In this document: piece by piece, positions 9,228 to 17,317 of the stretch | Numbering within the stretch: position 1 is the stretch's first letter | Layout: the number at the start of each line of letters is the position of its first letter | NCBI RefSeq assembly: GCF_025377685.1 | Contig: NZ_JACEHK010000008.1 | Span: 1-64,000 of the forward strand | From: Anaerobacillus sp. CMMVII | Lineage (GTDB): Bacteria; Bacillota; Bacilli; Bacillales; Anaerobacillaceae | Length of the DNA stretch: 64,000 nt | Direction of reading: 5' to 3' | Program-made: the position numbers and the translations under genes | Notes under the pieces: generated by a model | Databases searched by the model: none | Seen by the model: only the letters and a program-made list of their open reading frames with translations | What the model was told of the DNA's origin: nothing

Positions 9228-9707
9228 ATGGTAAATAAACTAAAGGTATTTTTCAAGCTTGATAGAAAAACAAAGTTACTGCTAGTAGAAGCTTATCTAT
9301 ATTTAGGGTGGGCCCGTATTCTGAAGGTCCTACCATTTGCAAAGGTTGCCCCTTCATTAGGCATACAAATGGAAGAAACCTCGTTGACACTGAAAAACGC
9401 TAACAAAGAAACGTTGAGAAGTGTCTCACATGCGATCCATGTAATGAGCAAATATACGTTTTGGGAAAGTCAATGTTTAGTAAAAGCGATTGCGGCGATG
9501 AGGATGTTAGAAAAACGAGGTGTGGAAAGTACTCTTTATTTAGGAACAGCAAAAGATACAAAAGGGATATTAATCGCCCATGCATGGCTACGCAGTGGAC
9601 CTTTCTATGTTTCTGGATTTGAGGGAATGGAAAACTTCACGGTTGTTAGTAAATTTGCTAAGAAAATGACAGAGTCACAAACTAAAGGGGTAAACGATAA
9701 TGGTTGA
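9228..9707 (+). CDS. Lasso leader peptidase (transglutaminase-like, B2)
   Basis: A 159-residue cysteine protease that removes the leader after the conserved Thr-x site. The catalytic Cys83 lies in ESQCLVKA and His118 in AHAWLR, the usual B2 spacing. The N-terminal LVEAYLYLGWARI is the family helix. It overlaps the next gene by 8 bases. The third catalytic residue is not obvious in the short C-terminal part, which reads PFYVSGFEG where many relatives carry an acidic residue. Confidence 0.88.
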   Translation: MVNKLKVFFKLDRKTKLLLVEAYLYLGWARILKVLPFAKVAPSLGIQMEETSLTLKNANKETLRSVSHAIHVMSKYTFWESQCLVKAIAAMRMLEKRGVESTLYLGTAKDTKGILIAHAWLRSGPFYVSGFEGMENFTVVSKFAKKMTESQTKGVNDNG

Positions 9708-10869
9708 TAATTTCTCTATTAATACGACTACTGTGACAAAGGAATTATCCCTCATCTTAGCTTTGTTAAAAAATGAAGAAGTCCGTGAGGAAGCCTTCGA
9801 AAGTATCAATTGGGATTTATTGATTGAGCTTGCCTACCATCATCGTCTCTATCCCATTCTCTACTCAAAACTTAAAAAGGTTAATAATTCTATTATTCCA
9901 GAACATGTAATTCAAACGCTAAGTAACCATTATAAGAGGAACACATTTCAAATGCTTCATCTATGTGGAGAAATGGAAACGGTTAGCGAGCTGTTTTTGA
10001 AGCAAGATATTCGTCTTCTGTTTCTAAAGGGTCCAGTACTAGCTCATTATCTGTATGGTGACCTATCACTTCGAACTTCTTGCGATTTAGATTTTCTCAT
10101 TCCCATTGATAAGCTTGGCCAGGCAGAAGCACTTTTAATCGAGTTAGGTTATGTGAAGGATGATTACATAAAAACTGTATTGAACGATTGGCGCTGGCGG
10201 CATCATCACGTTACATACTATCATCCTCAGAAGGGGATTAAATTAGAAATTCACTGGCGTTTACACCCTGGTCCAGGGAAAGAACAGACCTTTGATGAGC
10301 TATGGAAGCACAAAAACACTAGTTCATTAACAACAAAACCGGTTTTTTATTTAGGTAAGGAAGATTTGTTTCTCTTCCTCATTACACATGGTGCCCGTCA
10401 TGGCTGGTCCCGTTTGAGGTGGTTACAGGATATTCATCAGCTTCTACAAAAAGATTTAAACAATCGCCGACTAACTCAATTACTTACGAAATACCATTAT
10501 CAACAAGTGGCAGGGAAAGCAATTATTTTAGCAGCACATTTATTTAATACGAACCTCACTCGAGAAATGAAGCAGCTAATCAATGGTGAGCGTCCTAAGA
10601 AGTTAGCTCAGGATACAATGTTTTATCTCCAAAAAATGGTGAATTTACACACCGATCCTGTTCCTGAAGAGGTTTCACGCTATCATAAAAGGTACTTATT
10701 TTCCTTAATGTCATTTCAGCAAAAAGTACTATTTATTTTAAGTTTTCTTTATCCTTATCCAGAGGATGCGGAGACGTTACCATTACCGAAAAAATTACAT
10801 TTCTTATATTTTCCACTACGTCCTTTTTTATGGGTCTGGAGAAAAACGAGGAAGCATGCGTTATCTTAG
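9700..10869 (+). CDS. Nucleotidyltransferase-family protein of the lasso cluster (N)
   Basis: A 389-residue NTP_transf_5 protein. LFLKGPVLAHYLYGDLSLRT followed by SCDLDFLI shows the G-x-D-x-D metal-binding pattern of the nucleotidyltransferase fold. LEIHWRLHPGP and THGARHGWSRLRWLQDIHQL are typical of the family. Homologues (PadeN and others) occur in Bacillota lasso clusters beside the kinase; their biochemical role is not settled. The overlap with B2 supports operon membership. Confidence 0.8.
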   Translation: MVDNFSINTTTVTKELSLILALLKNEEVREEAFESINWDLLIELAYHHRLYPILYSKLKKVNNSIIPEHVIQTLSNHYKRNTFQMLHLCGEMETVSELFLKQDIRLLFLKGPVLAHYLYGDLSLRTSCDLDFLIPIDKLGQAEALLIELGYVKDDYIKTVLNDWRWRHHHVTYYHPQKGIKLEIHWRLHPGPGKEQTFDELWKHKNTSSLTTKPVFYLGKEDLFLFLITHGARHGWSRLRWLQDIHQLLQKDLNNRRLTQLLTKYHYQQVAGKAIILAAHLFNTNLTREMKQLINGERPKKLAQDTMFYLQKMVNLHTDPVPEEVSRYHKRYLFSLMSFQQKVLFILSFLYPYPEDAETLPLPKKLHFLYFPLRPFLWVWRKTRKHALS

Positions 10870-10881
10870 GAGGCAATAAAA

Positions 10882-12693
10882 TTGAAACACATTGTTTATT
10901 TTTTAAGACAAATCCATGCCTATGCCGGTAAAATTCTTTATATTAACCTCCTAGCGATGCTGTTTATTAGCTTACTAGATGGAGTTGGGATTTTGCTATT
11001 AATCCCGATGATAAGTATGAGTGGGCTTGTTGATATTGATCCTACAGGAACACCATTAGTAGGTATTTTTGATTTTCTTCAGTCAAATCCATTATCAGTA
11101 GGGCTGTCTATCATCCTGGGGTTATTCGTTCTTATAGTTATAGGTCAAAATTTACTCCAACGACAGATAGCCATAAAAGGATCTATTATTCAACACGGTT
11201 TCTTTAGACATCTACGAGTGAAAACCTATGATGCTTTGCTACATGCAGATTGGGGATTTTATATTAAAAATCGAAAGTCTGATCTAATTCATTTAATGAC
11301 TGCTGAAATAGCAAGAGCAGGTGCGGGTACTCATTCGTTCTTACAATTTCTTGCTTCGTTAATTTTTACGTGTATCCAAGTTGTACTAGCTTTTTGGTTG
11401 TCACCAACGATTACAACATTTGTATTAGCTTCTGGCTTAATTCTACTTTTATTTAACCGTAAGTTTTTAAAACTCTCTCTTGAGCTCGGAAATAGGCAAT
11501 TTACGTTAGGGAAGAATTATTTAGGTGGAGTCACTGATCAAATTAACGGAATTAAAGATATTAAAAGTAATACATTAGAAGAGTCAAGAATGCAGTGGTT
11601 TCATAAGGTCACGAAAAGCATGGAAGAAGAACAAATTGAGTATACGAGGTTAAAAACAAAATCACAATTGTACTATAAAATAGCTTCATCTGTTTTAATT
11701 GCAGGTTTTATATTTTTAGCAGTTAACCTGTTTAACGCTCAAGCAGCTCAGCTAATGCTAATTATCGTTATTTTTTCTAGGTTATGGCCAAGAGTGGCTG
11801 GTATTCAAGCATCTTTAGAACAAATTGCTACAACGATCCCAGCATTAAAAGCAGTGATTGCTTTGCAAGAGGAGTGTAGGAATGCTAGAGAATTTACGCT
11901 TGTTAGTGGAGGAGCTGTGCAACCGCTTCAAGTACATCGAGGTATGGAATGCCGTGATGTCTCGTTTCGCTACAATCGTAACGAATCTAAATTTGCTTTA
12001 AAAAGTATCAACGCATTCATCCCAGCCAACCAAATGACCGCAGTCGTTGGTCCTTCTGGAGCAGGGAAGAGTACCCTAATAGATTTATTGATGGGGCTGA
12101 ACCAACTTGAGAGCGGAGAGCTACTCATTGATGGCAAACCATTAACTAGCTCGAATTTGCAATCACTTAGACGTGCAATCTCATACGTACCCCAAGACCC
12201 ATTCCTTTTCAATGAAAGCATTCGCGAGAATTTGCAATTAGTTGCACCGAATGCTAGTGAAGCGGAGATGTGGGAGGCATTGGAATTTTCTTCGGCGGCT
12301 GAATTTGTTCGAAAGCTTCCAGAGGGTTTGGATACGTTAATCGGTGATCGTGGCATTCGCCTATCTGGAGGAGAACGACAGCGGATTGTTTTAGCGCGGG
12401 CGATTTTACGTAAGCCTTCTATTCTTGTATTAGATGAGGCAACGAGTGCGCTTGATACGGAAAATGAGTCGAAGATCCAAGAGGCCTTAGAACGGTTAAA
12501 AGGGAAGATGACAATTGTTGTCATTGCTCATCGACTCTCGACTATTCGAAATGCCGACCAAGTGGTTGTTTTAAATGAAGGTGAGATTATTCAACAGGGT
12601 GGGTTTAACCAGCTTGCCAAAGAAAAGCGAAGTATGTTTAGCAATTTACTTAGTAAACAAATGGAGGTTGTCCATTCACAAACATCTACATAA
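10882..12693 (+). CDS. Lasso peptide ABC exporter (D)
   Basis: A 603-residue half-transporter. About six membrane segments fill residues 15-310. The ATPase domain holds Walker A GPSGAGKST, Q-loop VPQDPFLFNE, signature LSGGERQRI, Walker B ILVLDEATSALD and the switch His of IAHRLST. It exports the mature lasso peptide and gives self-immunity in related systems. It starts at TTG 10882 behind AGGAGG and is the last gene of the operon; its stop codon lies within a strong terminator. Confidence 0.9.
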   Translation: MKHIVYFLRQIHAYAGKILYINLLAMLFISLLDGVGILLLIPMISMSGLVDIDPTGTPLVGIFDFLQSNPLSVGLSIILGLFVLIVIGQNLLQRQIAIKGSIIQHGFFRHLRVKTYDALLHADWGFYIKNRKSDLIHLMTAEIARAGAGTHSFLQFLASLIFTCIQVVLAFWLSPTITTFVLASGLILLLFNRKFLKLSLELGNRQFTLGKNYLGGVTDQINGIKDIKSNTLEESRMQWFHKVTKSMEEEQIEYTRLKTKSQLYYKIASSVLIAGFIFLAVNLFNAQAAQLMLIIVIFSRLWPRVAGIQASLEQIATTIPALKAVIALQEECRNAREFTLVSGGAVQPLQVHRGMECRDVSFRYNRNESKFALKSINAFIPANQMTAVVGPSGAGKSTLIDLLMGLNQLESGELLIDGKPLTSSNLQSLRRAISYVPQDPFLFNESIRENLQLVAPNASEAEMWEALEFSSAAEFVRKLPEGLDTLIGDRGIRLSGGERQRIVLARAILRKPSILVLDEATSALDTENESKIQEALERLKGKMTIVVIAHRLSTIRNADQVVVLNEGEIIQQGGFNQLAKEKRSMFSNLLSKQMEVVHSQTST

Positions 12694-12716
12694 AAATGTA
12701 GGTGTTTGTTTTTTTG
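12680..12716 (+). terminator. Terminator of the lasso operon
   Basis: A 12-bp stem (AAACATCTACAT with ATGTAGGTGTTT, one wobble pair) is followed by a run of seven T. It overlaps the exporter stop codon. Confidence 0.85.
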
Positions 12717-12717
12717 T

Positions 12718-12879
12718 TTAGTATTTCATCTCTTTGCGATGATACGCTGCTTTTTTATAGTATTTAATTCTCGTTTCATTGTCTAAACAGTCTTTATAAA
12801 GATGATAGTTATAAACATATAAACAGCGGTGATAGGTCTCTTTTGTTTTCTTGATCATCGTTTTTGGAAAAGAGAACAT
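12718..12879 (-). CDS. Small basic Tyr-rich protein, 53 aa
   Basis: An unrecognised short reading frame. It starts MFSFPKTMIKKTKETYHRCL and is rich in Lys, Arg and Tyr, with two Cys, no membrane segment and no signal peptide. AGGAGG lies 9 bases upstream of its ATG, a strong site. It converges on the lasso operon and can use the shared terminator. The ribosome binding site and composition suggest a real gene; no function can be offered. Confidence 0.5.
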   Translation of the reverse strand: MFSFPKTMIKKTKETYHRCLYVYNYHLYKDCLDNETRIKYYKKAAYHRKEMKY

Positions 12880-12972
12880 ATGGAAGACCTCCTCTAGTTG
12901 AATGTAAAAGAATGAAATGGAGTAAGTGTTTCTTATATACTATTTATGCGCATTTGTTCGGTAATATCCAAG

Positions 12973-13020
12973 AAAAAAAGCGATGCCGATAAAAACTATC
13001 GACGATCACTTTTGTCTTTT
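12973..13020 (-). terminator. Terminator downstream of the SinI-like gene
   Basis: On the minus strand an imperfect stem (about 15 bp with mismatches, AAAAGTGATCG against CGAT..CGCTTTT) is followed by a run of T. It closes the riboswitch-SinI transcript. Confidence 0.6.
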
Positions 13021-13039
13021 AAAATCTTATGTACGTAAC

Positions 13040-13156
13040 TTATTTGTGTTCTAGAAGAAATTCCATTACTTCATCAATACTAATACCTATACCAATCGCT
13101 TCTTTCATTAATTCTACCCATTCTTGATCAAGGTTTTCACGAACAATATGATCCAA
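13040..13156 (-). CDS. SinI-family anti-repressor microprotein, 38 aa
   Basis: The product begins MDHIVRENLDQEWVELMKEA and ends with IDEVMEFLLEHK. LDQEWVELM is nearly identical to the SinR-binding segment of B. subtilis SinI, and the following I-x-x-x-E-V-x-x-FL matches its second helix. SinI binds the biofilm/motility repressor SinR and blocks DNA binding. The start is TTG with AGGAGG 8 bases upstream. The protein is shorter than SinI (57 aa), keeping only the interaction helices. Its leader carries a GEMM-I riboswitch, so it probably responds to cyclic di-GMP. The SinR-like target lies outside the window. Confidence 0.85.
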   Translation of the reverse strand: MDHIVRENLDQEWVELMKEAIGIGISIDEVMEFLLEHK

Positions 13157-13182
13157 GCAAGATTCCTCCTAAAATACTTTCC

Positions 13183-13280
13183 GTATCTCAAGCAGCCCAG
13201 CCATCATTGTTCGATATCGACCATTAGACCTGTGACTTTGCGTCCTTAATTTTCATTAAGTTTGCCCTTTATTGAAAATT
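13183..13280 (-). promoter_or_regulatory. Cyclic di-GMP-I (GEMM-I) riboswitch
   Basis: Read on the minus strand, the leader contains AGGGCAAAC, then the stem-loop CTTAAT-GAAA-ATTAAG with a GAAA tetraloop, then GGACGCAAAG, AGGTCTAATGG and later GATGGCTGGGCTGC. This is the order of conserved blocks of GEMM-I aptamers: ligand pocket, tetraloop, GACGCAAAG and tetraloop receptor. The G before GCAAAC fits c-di-GMP rather than cGAMP. It ends about 20 bases before the AGGAGG of the SinI-like gene. No strong terminator lies between them, so control may be translational; a weak hairpin ATAC-GGAAA-GTAT sits next to the ribosome binding site. Confidence 0.85.
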
Positions 13281-13681
13281 GCGAAAAATCATTTTGTATT
13301 TATATGACTTTGTTTTCCCTTTTCCTGTAGTATAAGGCTTGATCACAATATCTTGTGTAGAAATATGTAACTAACATAAAATAACAATTTGACAAATAAA
13401 AGTAAAATATTTAAACCTCATGGGTCTATTTACCTATGGTTTCGACATGTGGGAAGAAAGGACTATTAAGGGTTGTCGTGGTAGAACATTTTATCTGTAA
13501 ATATATGTAGGTAAAGCGATTAAAATGTAGAAAACTTATTTTGTTTACAATTCGAAACACAGCTTTTTCCTAACTATTTTTCTTGTTTTTTGTTATCCTA
13601 AGAAAAGCTGTTTATTTTTGAAGGGAGAAGATCAATATTAGTTTCTGGATTTTATTCGTAAGTATTGCACTGTTATTTTTA
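13281..13681. other. Intergenic leader region without a clear gene
   Basis: This AT-rich stretch separates the divergent riboswitch transcript from the MBL lipoprotein. Near 13558-13611 an inverted repeat (ACAGCTTTT with AAAAGCTGT) precedes the ribosome binding site AAGGGAGAAG at 13621-13630. I see no convincing reading frame. Confidence 0.4.
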
Positions 13682-14842
13682 GTGAAAAAGAAAACTTTTT
13701 TTCCCGTTCTATGTCTAAGTTTCATTTTGGTTGGTTGCAGTGAACAACAATCAATAGTACCAATTGAACCGCCGAACGTTGAAGAAGTAGTTGAACAGAT
13801 TGAAGAAGAGGGTGAAGTTGAAGAGGTTGATGAGAAACGGATTGCTGTTACGGGGGAAGCTACGATTCATTTTATTGACGTTGGTCAAGGTGATGCGACG
13901 CTGTTAATGGGGCCAAACTTTACAGTTTTAATTGATGCAGGTAGACATGAACGTAATGATGTGGTTCCTTATTTACAATCTGTAGGAGTAAGCGAGATAG
14001 ACTTAGTTGTGGGAACACATCCTCATGCTGACCATATTGGTCAGATTGATAAAGTGATCGAAGCTTTTACAGTGAAAGAAGTGTGGATGTCTGGTGATGC
14101 TCATACAACCCAAACCTTCGATCGTGTTTTGAGTGCGATCTTAGATCATGATGTCGATTACTACGAACCTAGAGCAGGTGAACAATTTGATATTGGTTCA
14201 CTACGGATTAAGGTAGTAAACCCAAGCAAACTTTCGGGTGACTTTCATGAAGGGAGTATTGGACTCGTAACCACGTTTGGAGAGGTTTCAATTTTGTTTA
14301 CTGGAGATGCTGAAAGACAGACGGAAGAAGCCATGCTTGCAAGAAAAGAACCCGTTCAGGCACAGATTTTTCAGTTGGGGCATCACGGTTCTAGTACATC
14401 AAATATAGATAGGTTTATCAAAGCCGTCAATCCTGAAGTAACGATTTATTCAGCGGGTGTAGATAATTCATATGGGCATCCTCACGCCGAAGTAATTGAA
14501 AGGCTTGTAGCAATGGATATCCCAGTTTATGGTACGCCAGATAATGGGACGATCATTGTGACAACAGATGGTGTTTCCTATACCGTCGATGCACAAGTAA
14601 AAAAAGTAGGGAAAATAGAAAAAGCTGAACCAGTACCGAAAGTTTCAGCGGGTCCGAGTATTGATATTAACACTGCTTCTATAGAAGAGTTGCAACGGAT
14701 CACGAATGTTGGCGAAGAACGTGCTCAGCAAATCCTTCAACTACGTCCTTTTAAGTCGATTGATGACTTAACGCGAGTGAATGGGATTGGGGCTGGGAGG
14801 CTAAAGGAAATTAAGGCTGAAGGTCTGGCATGCGTTAAGTAA
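13682..14842 (+). CDS. Lipoprotein with MBL-fold hydrolase and C-terminal HhH (ComEC/ComEA-like)
   Basis: A 386-residue secreted lipoprotein: basic N-terminus, hydrophobic stretch and lipobox LVGC at residues 16-19. The metallo-beta-lactamase domain has IHFIDVGQGDATLL, the metal motif HPHADH (residues 113-118) and LGHHGSSTSN, as in the ComEC C-terminal nuclease domain. A ComEA-type helix-hairpin-helix (INTASIEELQRITNVGEERA) closes the protein. It probably acts on nucleic acid outside the membrane. The start is uncertain: GTG 13682 has no ribosome binding site, while AAGGGAGAAG lies 50 bases upstream. The frame stays open back to that site and encodes another hydrophobic stretch, so the start may be a rare ATT at 13637 or an ATG lost to a missing base. 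Confidence 0.82.
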   Translation: MKKKTFFPVLCLSFILVGCSEQQSIVPIEPPNVEEVVEQIEEEGEVEEVDEKRIAVTGEATIHFIDVGQGDATLLMGPNFTVLIDAGRHERNDVVPYLQSVGVSEIDLVVGTHPHADHIGQIDKVIEAFTVKEVWMSGDAHTTQTFDRVLSAILDHDVDYYEPRAGEQFDIGSLRIKVVNPSKLSGDFHEGSIGLVTTFGEVSILFTGDAERQTEEAMLARKEPVQAQIFQLGHHGSSTSNIDRFIKAVNPEVTIYSAGVDNSYGHPHAEVIERLVAMDIPVYGTPDNGTIIVTTDGVSYTVDAQVKKVGKIEKAEPVPKVSAGPSIDINTASIEELQRITNVGEERAQQILQLRPFKSIDDLTRVNGIGAGRLKEIKAEGLACVK

Positions 14843-14927
14843 TGTAGAAGATAGAATGTAGAATTGGTTTAGTGATGCTTTGAGCAAAACTAAACTATTT
14901 TACATTCTATATTCTACATTTTTTTTA
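14841..14927 (+). terminator. Long-stem terminator after the MBL lipoprotein gene
   Basis: A long imperfect hairpin (TGTAGAAGATAGAATGTAGA against TACATTCTATATTCTACA, about 30 paired bases) ends in eight T. It overlaps the last bases of the gene. Confidence 0.85.
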
Positions 14928-14980
14928 TCGTAAAGCACATCCTAAACGTATGTATGAATACGTAAGGAGGTCAAAATATC

Positions 14981-16759
14981 ATGCGCCGATTAGCTACATT
15001 GTTTAGTATTGTAATGATAGGTGTGATCGCCATTTGGTATGCGAATGTGCATGAAAATGGTGAGTATCAAGGTCAAAGTCAAATGTCGATGCTCCAGCAG
15101 CAGGCACTAGATGAAGTAATGGCTGAGGATTTATCATTAACAACATCCATGTTTATTGATCAGCTGAAAAATCAGCTTTTACGATGGAGTGAGCAAGATT
15201 TTACAAATGGTGAACTATACGAACAGTTTCAAGAAGAATTGCGAAAGCATAATCACTTTGAAGCTTTTGCTGTAATGAACAATGATAAAGTTGAAAAAAT
15301 GGCAGGGAATATCCACGAAAAAGATCTGCAAAAGCTGACTCATTCATTTAATGGCTTAGATAGCTCTGACCCTTATATGAAAGATGGAAATGAGTACATG
15401 CTTGTCGGTTGTTCTACTGATGAGGGGAAACAGGTGTTAGGAGAAGTGAATTTGTCTTTTGTGAAAAAATATGTGCGTGATTTAGCACATGTTGTTGATG
15501 CCAATGGTAATTTATTCATCGGTGGGGATGAAGCAGAGGTTGAATTTGAAGGTGAAGGAATTCGTCCTTATGGTGCAACGAAGGAAGTTCCTGAGCTAGG
15601 GTGGAAAATCCGCGTTCAATCCGAGGCTAGAGAGCTAGATGATCACGAACACTTTGTAGAACATGAAGCAATTATCAGTTTTGTTGATGGGATCAATGGA
15701 GGTGAATGGATCAAATCTTCGCCACTATCGTTAGTAAAGAATGGTGGTCCTTATTATGTTGTTCGTGATGAGACGAGAACGACGGATCAGCTTGTTCATG
15801 AATTAAGCTTATTGGAAGAGATAGAAACTGTTGAGCCAAATTATTTCTACACAAAACAAGTGAACGAACCATTTTTAAGGCGACATGGTGAAATGGTTCC
15901 TAATGATGAATTTTACGAGCCATACCAATGGAATTTATCGCAAATTTTTGCCGAGATTGGCTGGAACATTACGAGTGGAACGAATGATGTCCCAATCGCC
16001 ATTTTGGATAGTGGTGTCGATCCTGATCACGAAGATCTAGAAGAAAGGATCCTTATGGGGTATAACGCCTTCAAAGACGATGGGGAGTTTTTCGATGAAC
16101 ATGGTCACGGAACTCATGTTGCTGGAATAACGGCAGCTGCTACAAATAATATTATTGGGATTGCTGGTGTTTCGTGGGCGAATCCACTTTTACCGGTAAA
16201 AGTATTAAATGAGAAGGCAGAAGGAACTGCTTTTGAAGTTGCTCAAGGTATTCGCTGGGCGACAGACAATGGTGCAAAGGTTATTAATATGAGCTTAGGC
16301 GATACGTTTAACTCCAAGATTATGCATGATGCGATTAGGTATGCTTACAAAAAAGATGTTGTCTTAATTGCTGCTGCAGGAAATGATAATGTTGAAACAC
16401 CAATGTATCCTGCTGCGTATGAAGAAGTCATTGCTGTTTCAGCTGTCGATAATAACCGACATAAAGCAATTTTCTCTAATTATGGAAACCACGTTGATGT
16501 GACGGCACCAGGTGAACATATCCCGAGCACGTTCCCAGATAATGCCTATGTGATGATGTCAGGAACTTCAATGGCTGCGCCCCACGTTGCTGGGTTAGCT
16601 GGTTTAATTCGCTCGATAAAGCCGGAACTCACCAATACTGACGTAGCTGAAATCATTCGTTCAACGGCTACTGATATTGGTCCACTAGGTTTTGATCCAT
16701 ATTACGGTTACGGTGAAATAAATGTAGTAAAAGCATTACAAGCGTTAAAAAACTATTAG
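14981..16759 (+). CDS. Subtilisin-like serine protease (S8) with long N-terminal region
   Basis: A 592-residue exported protease. A signal or anchor helix (residues 3-20) is followed by about 300 residues without a clear family, ending in an I9-like propeptide segment (VRDETRTTDQLVHELSLLEE). The catalytic domain has Asp343 in ILDSGVDPDHEDL, His376 in HGHGTHVAGI and Ser530 in GTSMAAPHVAGLAG. The triad and oxyanion region are intact, so it is probably active. AAGGAGG precedes ATG 14981. The gene stands alone between two terminators. The first 250 residues look like a sensor or chaperone segment (extracellular PAS/Cache-like is possible, not shown). Confidence 0.9.
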   Translation: MRRLATLFSIVMIGVIAIWYANVHENGEYQGQSQMSMLQQQALDEVMAEDLSLTTSMFIDQLKNQLLRWSEQDFTNGELYEQFQEELRKHNHFEAFAVMNNDKVEKMAGNIHEKDLQKLTHSFNGLDSSDPYMKDGNEYMLVGCSTDEGKQVLGEVNLSFVKKYVRDLAHVVDANGNLFIGGDEAEVEFEGEGIRPYGATKEVPELGWKIRVQSEARELDDHEHFVEHEAIISFVDGINGGEWIKSSPLSLVKNGGPYYVVRDETRTTDQLVHELSLLEEIETVEPNYFYTKQVNEPFLRRHGEMVPNDEFYEPYQWNLSQIFAEIGWNITSGTNDVPIAILDSGVDPDHEDLEERILMGYNAFKDDGEFFDEHGHGTHVAGITAAATNNIIGIAGVSWANPLLPVKVLNEKAEGTAFEVAQGIRWATDNGAKVINMSLGDTFNSKIMHDAIRYAYKKDVVLIAAAGNDNVETPMYPAAYEEVIAVSAVDNNRHKAIFSNYGNHVDVTAPGEHIPSTFPDNAYVMMSGTSMAAPHVAGLAGLIRSIKPELTNTDVAEIIRSTATDIGPLGFDPYYGYGEINVVKALQALKNY

Positions 16760-16802
16760 AAAAGGCTGACTGAGAGTAGTCGACAAAAGTCGTAAAAGAC
16801 AA

Positions 16803-16838
16803 CAAGAAAAATAAGCCTTAGAAGGCTTATTTTTCTTG
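16803..16838. terminator. Bidirectional terminator
   Basis: A perfect stem (CAAGAAAAATAAGCCTT with AAGGCTTATTTTTCTTG) just after the protease gene, with A and T runs on both sides. Confidence 0.8.
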
Positions 16839-17176
16839 AACATGAACTTTTGACATGACTCTCATAGTTCGGTCTTTTTTCATGTGGTTTTGCCGGTGTT
16901 TCAGTAAGTTGAACGCTTCTTTAGGCTTATATTAAATCTTCCTTTGTAAATTCTTGAAAGGTAATTGAAGTTATCCTTTGCTGATTTTACATTGTTACGA
17001 CTTTAGTTTGTTTTCGGTAACTGGCTGGCATATTGATGATCAATTTAGCCCCTATAGTTTTGCGTCACCATTTTTCAATGGCTTTGCCTGTTCGTGCCAA
17101 TCATGTATGGAAGGGGAAGTATCCCTTTCATAACTTTAGCTTTGAAGAAGAACGTTTAAACACAGCAAATTTAGGA
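16839..17176 (+). other. Gene-poor stretch with possible decayed coding remnant
   Basis: No intact gene. On the plus strand between about 17020 and 17200 two frames give protein-like segments (HIDDQFSPYSFASPFF, then RANHVWKGKYPFHNFSFEEE) separated by a shift. They look like a relic of a longer gene, but I cannot name the family. Its 3' end overlaps the minus-strand Spo0E-like gene. Confidence 0.25.
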
Positions 17177-17317
17177 TTAATGCGCGAAATTTTGAACTAG
17201 ATTTAGTAGCTCGTCCAACTCTTGACTACACTTAATCGTCTTCTTCGACGTCATCCCTGTAATACTTGCTAGGTAAATCATTTGCATCCGTTTTTTTTCA
17301 ATTACATGCGCTAACAT
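17177..17317 (-). CDS. Spo0E-like sporulation phosphatase, 46 aa
   Basis: A small helix-turn-helix protein of the Spo0E family. IEKKRMQMIYLASITGMTSK is the first helix and turn; TIKCSQELDELLN carries the signature S-Q-E-L-D. The family dephosphorylates Spo0A~P and so delays sporulation. AAGGAG lies 13 bases upstream of the ATG, slightly far. Length is normal for the short Spo0E-like proteins. It sits in decayed surroundings but is itself intact. Confidence 0.82.
   Translation of the reverse strand: MLAHVIEKKRMQMIYLASITGMTSKKTIKCSQELDELLNLVQNFAH

Noticed and set aside
11970-12524. 184-residue open frame on the minus strand inside the exporter gene
   Set aside because: Antisense to the ATPase domain of a clear ABC gene, with no ribosome binding site and a Ser/Arg-rich composition typical of antisense shadow frames.
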